10,248 bases of DNA from an uncultured bacterium (GTDB lineage: Bacteria; Krumholzibacteriota; Krumholzibacteriia; LZORAL124-64-63), in assembly GCA_903847545.1 (NCBI GenBank), contig CAINDZ010000437.1, positions 1-10,248 of the forward strand, written 5' to 3'. Position 1 is the first letter of the stretch; each line of letters opens with the position of its first letter. Under the pieces are notes generated by a model that was not told the DNA's origin, did no database searches, and saw nothing but the letters and a program-made list of their open reading frames with translations. Positions 5,791-10,248 of this stretch are shown piece after piece. The translations under genes were made by a program, and so were the position numbers.

Positions 5791-6095
5791 ACGTCGGCTT
5801 GCCGCATTTCCTGACCGTGGGCGCCGTGCTGTTCGCCCTGGGCCTGTTCGCCGTGATGTCGCGACGCAACGCGGTCGCCATCCTGATGGGCGTCGAGTTG
5901 ATGCTCAACGCCGCCAACGTGAACTTCGTGGCGTTCTCGCGCTACGTGCAGGATGGCATCGACGGCCAGTTGATGGCCGCCTTCGTCATCGTGCTGGCGG
6001 CCGCCGAGGCCGCCGTCGCCCTGGCCATCGTCCTGGCGCTGTACCGCAACTACGGCACCGTCCATGCGGACACCGCGCAAAGCCTGAAGCGATAA
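5787..6095 (+). CDS. nuoK: NADH-quinone oxidoreductase subunit K
   Basis: NuoK is a three-helix membrane subunit (related to MrpC of Mrp antiporters) that forms part of the central proton path. The 102-residue protein matches the usual family length of about 100. Both essential membrane glutamates are present: Glu37 in MGVELMLNAANVNFVAFSR and Glu74 in AAAEAAVALAIVLALYR, corresponding to E. coli Glu36 and Glu72. Membrane segments run about 4-24, 28-50 and 61-86. The GTG start overlaps the nuoJ stop (GTGA) with AGGAGG 7 bases upstream, so coupled translation with nuoJ is likely. The C-terminus TAQSLKR is ordinary. Confidence 0.96.
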   Translation: MNVGLPHFLTVGAVLFALGLFAVMSRRNAVAILMGVELMLNAANVNFVAFSRYVQDGIDGQLMAAFVIVLAAAEAAVALAIVLALYRNYGTVHADTAQSLKR

Positions 6096-6111
6096 GGGAG
6101 AACCACCGGCG

Positions 6112-8364
6112 ATGAGCGACCAGGCCATCATTACAGCGGCAATCTCGATCCTGCTGCTGCCGCTGCTGTCGTACACGCTGACCTTCTTCTTCGGGAAGAA
6201 GCTGCCGCGCAAGGGCGACTTCATCGGCGTGACCCTCATGGGCATCGCGCTGGTGCAGGCGCTCAGGATCTTCATCGCGTTCTGGCAGGTCGGCGACCCC
6301 GCGCACCGCGTGGAGAAGGCGTTCACCTGGCTGGACCTGGGCGGCTTCCGCCTGGACGCCGGCATCCTGGTGGACGGCATGACCTCCGTGATGCTGATGG
6401 TGGTCTGCCTCGTCAGCTTCCTGGTGCACCTGTACTCGACCGGGTACATGCACGGGGACCGGCGCTACGAGCGGTTCTTCGCCTTCCTCGGGTTCTTCAC
6501 GTTCTCGATGCTGGGCATCGTGCTGTCGAACAACCTGTTCTTCCTGTACGTCTTCTGGGAGCTGGTCGGCCTGTCGAGCTACCTGCTGATCGGCTTCTTC
6601 TTCCACAAGGCGTCGGCGGCGTCGGCCAACAAGAAGGCCTTCCTGACCAACCGCGTCGGCGACTGGGGCTTCTGGCTGGGCATCCTGGCGTTCTTCACGG
6701 CCACCGGCACGCTGAACTACTTCGACCTGTTCGCGCAGGTGCACGCCGGCGCCATCAAGGGCTCGCTGCTGAGCTGGGCGGGCGTCGGCCTGTTCATGGG
6801 CTGCGTCGGCAAGTCGGCGCAGATGCCGCTGCACATCTGGCTGCCGGACGCCATGGAGGGCCCCACGCCCGTGTCGGCCCTGATCCACGCCGCGACGATG
6901 GTCGCCGCCGGCGTGTACATGGTGGCGCGCCTGGCGCCCCTGTTCGGGCCGCAGGCGCTGATCGTGGTGCTGTACGTGGGCGCCATCACGGCCTTCATCA
7001 CGGCCACGATCGCGCTGGTCAAGACGGACATCAAGCGGGTGCTGGCCTTCTCGACCCTGAGCCAGCTGGGCTACATGGTCATGGGCCTGGGCGCGGGCGA
7101 CCCCGTCAACGCCATGTACCACCTGACCACGCACGCGATGTTCAAGGCCCTGCTCTTCCTGGGCGCCGGCTCAGTCATCCACGCCGTGCACTCGCAGGAG
7201 ATGCCCGACATGGGCGGCCTGCGCAAGAAGATGCCGGTCACGTTCTGGACGTTCCTGATCGCCACGCTGGCCATCAGCGGCGTGCCGGGCCTGTCGGGCT
7301 TCTACTCGAAGGACGGCATCCTGGGCTCGGTGCTGGCGTTCGGCATGCTGAAGGGCCACTACCTGCCCTTCATCCTGGGCATCACGGCCGCGGCCCTGAC
7401 GCCGTTCTACATGTTCCGCATCGTGTTCCTGACGTTCTTCGGCAAGCCGCGCGACCACCACAAGTTCGAGCACGCCCACGAGAGCGGCCGCGCCATGACG
7501 ATCCCGCTGATCGTGCTGGCGTTCATGTCGGTCATCGCGGCCGGCATCCCGGGCAACACGGCGGACAAGAGCTGGTTCAAGAAGTACGCGGCGCCCTACG
7601 ACATGGCGGCCATCTCCGCGCAGTACGAGGCGAAGCACGGCGTCGGCCACGAAGCGACGCCGGCGGTCGAGGTGGCGGCGCTGGAGGGCGAGCACGCGGC
7701 GACGGCGCTGGGTGAGCCTGCGGCGGCGCATGGCGAACCTGCTGCTGCGCATGGTGAGCCCGTTGCTGCGCATGGCGAGAACCTGCACGCCGAGGCGGCG
7801 CCGGCCGAGGGCGGCCACGAGGCGGCACCCGCGCATGGTGCGCCCGCGGCGACGCACGCCGAGGCCGGCGGCGCCCACGGCGGGCACGACGCGCATGTGC
7901 GACACCAGGCCCACATCCGCGCCATGATCATGTCGATCCTGGTGGCCACCCTGGGCATCAGCGCCTCGTGGTGGACCTACCACAAGCTGCGGGTGAACCC
8001 GGCCGCCATCCAGGCGCGCCTGCCGTTCGCCCACAAGGTGCTGCAGGGGCAGTACTTCTTCGATGAGTTGTACGCGGCCACGCTCTACCGGTTCACCCTG
8101 TGGTGGTCGATGGTGTGCGCAGCGTTCGACCGCATCGTGGTCGACGGCATCGTCAACGGCACGGGTTACCTGACCCGGCTGGTGTCGTGGGTTTCGGGCT
8201 TGTGCGACCGCTACATCGTCGATGGCGCGGTCAATGGTGTGGCGACCGTTCTGCAGGGCGCCGGCGAAGGCATTCGCCGCGTCCAGACCGGCCGCATTCA
8301 GACGTATCTGGTCTACGTCAGCGCCTCGGTGCTGGTGCTGATCGTGATCTACCGGGTTCTGTAG
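6112..8364 (+). CDS. nuoL: NADH-quinone oxidoreductase subunit L, with a His/Ala-rich insert
   Basis: NuoL is the distal antiporter-like proton-pumping subunit; its long lateral helix runs along the membrane arm. At 750 residues it is well above the E. coli length (613). Key pump residues are visible: Glu150 in FWELVGLSSYLLIG, Lys234 in CVGKSAQMPLHIWLPDAMEG, His259 in SALIHAATMVAAGVY, Lys304/Lys308 in VKTDIKRVLAFSTLSQLGYM, His341 and Lys345 in THAMFKALLFL, and Lys400 in GFYSKDGIL. The excess length lies mainly between the helix PLIVLAFMSVIAAGIP (465-480) and the helix AMIMSILVATLGISASW (604-620): a low-complexity Ala/Gly/Glu/His stretch with 15 histidines between residues 509 and 601, including three GE-P-x-AAH-type heptads. 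By comparison with E. coli topology this loop faces the periplasm. The lateral-helix region (about 628-728) precedes a final membrane helix (731-749). AGGGAG lies 11 bases before the ATG, 16 bases after the nuoK stop. Confidence 0.97.
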   Translation: MSDQAIITAAISILLLPLLSYTLTFFFGKKLPRKGDFIGVTLMGIALVQALRIFIAFWQVGDPAHRVEKAFTWLDLGGFRLDAGILVDGMTSVMLMVVCLVSFLVHLYSTGYMHGDRRYERFFAFLGFFTFSMLGIVLSNNLFFLYVFWELVGLSSYLLIGFFFHKASAASANKKAFLTNRVGDWGFWLGILAFFTATGTLNYFDLFAQVHAGAIKGSLLSWAGVGLFMGCVGKSAQMPLHIWLPDAMEGPTPVSALIHAATMVAAGVYMVARLAPLFGPQALIVVLYVGAITAFITATIALVKTDIKRVLAFSTLSQLGYMVMGLGAGDPVNAMYHLTTHAMFKALLFLGAGSVIHAVHSQEMPDMGGLRKKMPVTFWTFLIATLAISGVPGLSGFYSKDGILGSVLAFGMLKGHYLPFILGITAAALTPFYMFRIVFLTFFGKPRDHHKFEHAHESGRAMTIPLIVLAFMSVIAAGIPGNTADKSWFKKYAAPYDMAAISAQYEAKHGVGHEATPAVEVAALEGEHAATALGEPAAAHGEPAAAHGEPVAAHGENLHAEAAPAEGGHEAAPAHGAPAATHAEAGGAHGGHDAHVRHQAHIRAMIMSILVATLGISASWWTYHKLRVNPAAIQARLPFAHKVLQGQYFFDELYAATLYRFTLWWSMVCAAFDRIVVDGIVNGTGYLTRLVSWVSGLCDRYIVDGAVNGVATVLQGAGEGIRRVQTGRIQTYLVYVSASVLVLIVIYRVL
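7711..7773 (+). repeat. Three 21-bp in-frame tandem repeats in nuoL
   Basis: Three copies begin at 7711, 7732 and 7753 and encode GEPAAAH, GEPAAAH and GEPVAAH (NuoL residues 534-554); a partial fourth starts GEN at 7774. The copies differ mostly at third codon positions. They use codons such as CCT, GCT and GTT that are rare in the strongly G/C-ending surroundings. The array lies within the His-rich periplasmic insert. Confidence 0.85.
8128..8238 (+). repeat. Duplicated DRxxVDGxVNG motif in the NuoL lateral-helix region
   Basis: DRIVVDGIVNG (residues 673-683, bases 8128-8160) recurs as DRYIVDGAVNG (699-709, bases 8206-8238), 26 residues apart. The two share 8 of 11 residues, as an internal repeat within the amphipathic lateral-helix segment. 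It may reflect periodic contacts of the lateral helix with the antiporter-like subunits. Confidence 0.55.
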
Positions 8365-8400
8365 GGACGACGAGAGAACACCCGAGAGGAGCGCCACGCA

Positions 8401-9897
8401 ATGGGCGAGCACATTCTATCGTGGATGACCTTCTTCCCTGTCATCGGGGCGGCCGTGATTGCCTTCCTGCCGTCCGGGAAGAAGCAGATCATCAGGACGG
8501 TGGCGGCGGTGGCCGCGGCCGTGCCGTTGCTCCTGGCCGTTCAGTTGTACGCGAGCTTCGACCGCGGTTCCGGCGCGTTGCAGTTCGTCGAGCACTACAG
8601 CTGGATCAAGAGCTTCAACATCGAGTACTTCATGGCCGTCGACGGCCTGAGTATGCCGATGATGCTGCTGACGGCGCTGCTCTCGTTCCTGTGCATCTTC
8701 GCCTCGTGGGGGATCGAGAAGTCGGTCAAGGGCTACTTCTCGATGTTCCTGCTGCTCGAGACGGGCATGTTCGGGGTGTTCTGCGCGCTCGACTTCTTCC
8801 TGTTCTACGTGTTCTGGGAAGTCATGCTGCTGCCGATGTACTTCCTGATCGGCATCTGGGGCGGCCCGCGTCGCGAGTACGCCGCCATCAAGTTCTTCCT
8901 GTACACGCTGGCCGGCTCGGTGCTGATGCTGCTGGCCATGATCGCCTTCTACCTGAACGTGCAGGACCCCGTGACCGGCGGCCACACGTTCAACATGGTC
9001 TACATGTTCGACCAGGCGAACCACAGCCCGTGGCTGCTGGCGACGAACGTGCGGCACCTGCTCTGGCTGGCCCTGTTCATCGGCTTCGCGATCAAGGTGC
9101 CGGTCTTCCCGTTCCACACCTGGTTGCCCGATGCCCACGTCGAGGCGCCCACGGCCGTGTCGGTCATCCTGGCCGGCGTGTTGCTGAAGATGGGCACCTA
9201 CGGCCTGCTGCGCATCAGCTACCCGATGCTGCCCGACCAGGCGATGTGGTTCCGCTACGCGCTGGCCACGCTGGGGGCCATCAACATCCTCTATGGCGCG
9301 TACTGCGCCATGGCGCAGAAGGACATGAAGAAGCTGGTCGCGTACTCGTCGGTCAGCCACATGGGCTACGTGCTGCTGGGCATGGCGGCCATGAACTCGG
9401 CGGGCATGAACGGCGCCGTGCTGCAGATGTTCAACCACGGCACGATCACGGCCATGATGTTCCTCTGCGTGGGCGTCGTCTACGACCGCGCCCACACCCG
9501 CGAGATCAACGGCTTCGGCGGCCTGGGCATGCAGATGCCCCGCTACTTCTCGTTCTTCAGCTTCGCGCTGTTCGCGGCGCTGGGCCTGCCCGGCCTGAGC
9601 GGCTTCGTCAGCGAGGCGATGATCTTCATCGGCGCCTTCCCGGCGTTCCGCACGATCACGATGATCTCGGCCCTGGGCATCATCATCGGCGCCGCCTACG
9701 TGCTGTGGATGCTGCAGCGCGTGTTCCTGGGCCCGAAGAACGACAAGTGGGACAACCTGCCTGACATCAACGCGCGCGAGATGTTCACGCTGGTGCCGAT
9801 CGGCATCCTCGTGCTGCTGTTCGGCGTGTACCCGATGCCGGTGCTCGACCTGATGAAGGTCACCCTGAACAACCTGGTCAAGGTGGTGGCCGGCTGA
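8401..9897 (+). CDS. nuoM: NADH-quinone oxidoreductase subunit M
   Basis: NuoM is the middle antiporter-like, proton-pumping membrane subunit. The 498-residue protein is close to the E. coli length (509). Functional residues line up well: Glu140 in FWEVMLLPMYFLIGIWGG (E. coli Glu144), Lys232 in AIKVPVFPFHTWLPDAHVEA (Lys234), Lys263 in AGVLLKMGTYGLLR (Lys265), His346 in MFNHGTITAMMF (His348), and Glu405 in GFVSEAMIFIGAF (Glu407). The DMKKLVAYSSVSHMGYV segment (308-324) is also standard. About 14 hydrophobic helices can be counted. GAGAGGAG lies 9 bases before the ATG, and the gap after nuoL is 36 bases. Nothing is broken or missing. Confidence 0.97.
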   Translation: MGEHILSWMTFFPVIGAAVIAFLPSGKKQIIRTVAAVAAAVPLLLAVQLYASFDRGSGALQFVEHYSWIKSFNIEYFMAVDGLSMPMMLLTALLSFLCIFASWGIEKSVKGYFSMFLLLETGMFGVFCALDFFLFYVFWEVMLLPMYFLIGIWGGPRREYAAIKFFLYTLAGSVLMLLAMIAFYLNVQDPVTGGHTFNMVYMFDQANHSPWLLATNVRHLLWLALFIGFAIKVPVFPFHTWLPDAHVEAPTAVSVILAGVLLKMGTYGLLRISYPMLPDQAMWFRYALATLGAINILYGAYCAMAQKDMKKLVAYSSVSHMGYVLLGMAAMNSAGMNGAVLQMFNHGTITAMMFLCVGVVYDRAHTREINGFGGLGMQMPRYFSFFSFALFAALGLPGLSGFVSEAMIFIGAFPAFRTITMISALGIIIGAAYVLWMLQRVFLGPKNDKWDNLPDINAREMFTLVPIGILVLLFGVYPMPVLDLMKVTLNNLVKVVAG

Positions 9898-9925
9898 GCC
9901 GGTCCCGCGCGAGGAGTCTTCCGGA

Positions 9926-10248
9926 ATGGAACTCTTGCACGTGAAGATCCCGAGCTGGGCAGACCTGCAGTTCTGGCTGCCCGAGGCCGTGCTGTGCTGC
10001 ACGTTCGTGCTCGCCCTGCTGGGTGACATGCTGGCGCGCGGCCGCCGGCCCGTGGTGGCGTTCGCCATCTCGGTGCTGGGCCTGCTCGCGGCCGGCGCGC
10101 TGGCGATCGCGGACACCGGGGCCCTGGCGCCGGCCGGCGGGCGCGGCATCATGGGCGACCTGATGGTGGTCGACGGCATGGCCGTCTTCTTCCGCCTGCT
10201 GTTCGTCTTCGGCGGCCTGGCGACGGTGCTGTTCGCCTGGACGTCCGA
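9926..10248 (+). CDS. nuoN: NADH-quinone oxidoreductase subunit N, 5' part only
   Basis: NuoN is the third antiporter-like subunit, next to NuoK. Only the first 107 codons are in the window; family members are usually about 480-500 residues. The visible part starts MELLHVKIPSWADLQFW and continues into the first helix with LPEAVLCCTFVLALLGDML (about residues 18-36), a PE-containing start typical of NuoN. A second helix follows (43-62). Then comes DLMVVDGMAVFFRLLFVFGG (77-96), which matches the family's conserved segment before helix 3. The ATG has GAGGAG 9 bases upstream and lies 28 bases after the nuoM stop. Identification rests on this N-terminal pattern plus position after nuoM. The key pump residues lie outside the window. 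Confidence 0.92.
   Translation, partial: MELLHVKIPSWADLQFWLPEAVLCCTFVLALLGDMLARGRRPVVAFAISVLGLLAAGALAIADTGALAPAGGRGIMGDLMVVDGMAVFFRLLFVFGGLATVLFAWTS

Noticed and set aside
8416..10179. 587-codon open frame on the minus strand opposite nuoM and nuoN
   Set aside because: Same high-GC artefact: Arg/Glu/His/Gln-rich, without conserved motifs, antisense to well-supported nuoM and nuoN.
1..10248. Mobile element, CRISPR, phage or defence system
   Set aside because: No transposase, integrase, direct-repeat/spacer array, tRNA-flanked insertion or defence gene motif was found; apart from rlmH and short spacers, the window is filled by the nuo genes.

Overview
The window is a high-GC bacterial chromosomal segment (about two-thirds G+C by eye, strongly G/C-biased third codon positions). 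It is dominated by one operon for the proton-pumping NADH:quinone oxidoreductase (respiratory complex I). No rRNA, tRNA, transposase, CRISPR array or phage gene is visible. The gene order and the protein style (His-rich insert in NuoL, separate NuoC and NuoD, no NuoE/F/G in the cluster) suggest a little-studied high-GC lineage, perhaps in the FCB group or a Deltaproteobacteria/Acidobacteriota-like line. The sequence alone does not settle the phylum.

Layout. Positions 1-399 on the minus strand hold most of rlmH (23S rRNA pseudouridine methyltransferase), cut by the left edge. A 280-base divergent intergenic region (400-679) follows. It contains a good sigma70-type promoter pointing right (TTGACA at 550, TCTAAT at 573, 17-base spacer), a perfect 10-bp inverted repeat directly downstream (587-610), and a smaller 12-base palindrome (628-639). 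From 680 to the right edge, all on the plus strand, lie nuoA, nuoB, nuoC, nuoD, nuoH, nuoI, nuoJ, nuoK, nuoL, nuoM and the first 107 codons of nuoN. Junctions are tight: GTGA overlaps at A/B, I/J and J/K, a 1-base overlap at D/H, and a 2-base gap at C/D. The longest gap is 66 bases between nuoH and nuoI, holding a GC-rich dyad.

How the genes work together. NuoB, NuoC, NuoD and NuoI form the Fe-S/quinone-binding connecting module. NuoH, A, J and K form the membrane part next to the quinone site. NuoL, M and N are the antiporter-like proton-pumping subunits. The NADH-oxidising module NuoE-NuoF-NuoG is not between nuoD and nuoH, where it sits in the E. coli-type operon, and is nowhere else in the window. 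The electron-input subunits must therefore be encoded elsewhere (possibly downstream of nuoN) or be replaced by another donor.

The most interesting signal is the inverted repeat at the predicted transcription start. Its core TTGTCGA-N4-TCGACAA has the 18-bp geometry of Rex operators (TTGTGAA-N4-TTCACAA), and Rex is an NADH/NAD+ sensing repressor known to control nuo operons in some bacteria. Other points of note are a His/Ala-rich NuoL insert with a 21-bp tandem repeat and a Cys-His in place of Cys-Pro in the second ferredoxin motif of NuoI. I see no undescribed system here: the window is essentially a well-conserved housekeeping respiratory operon.
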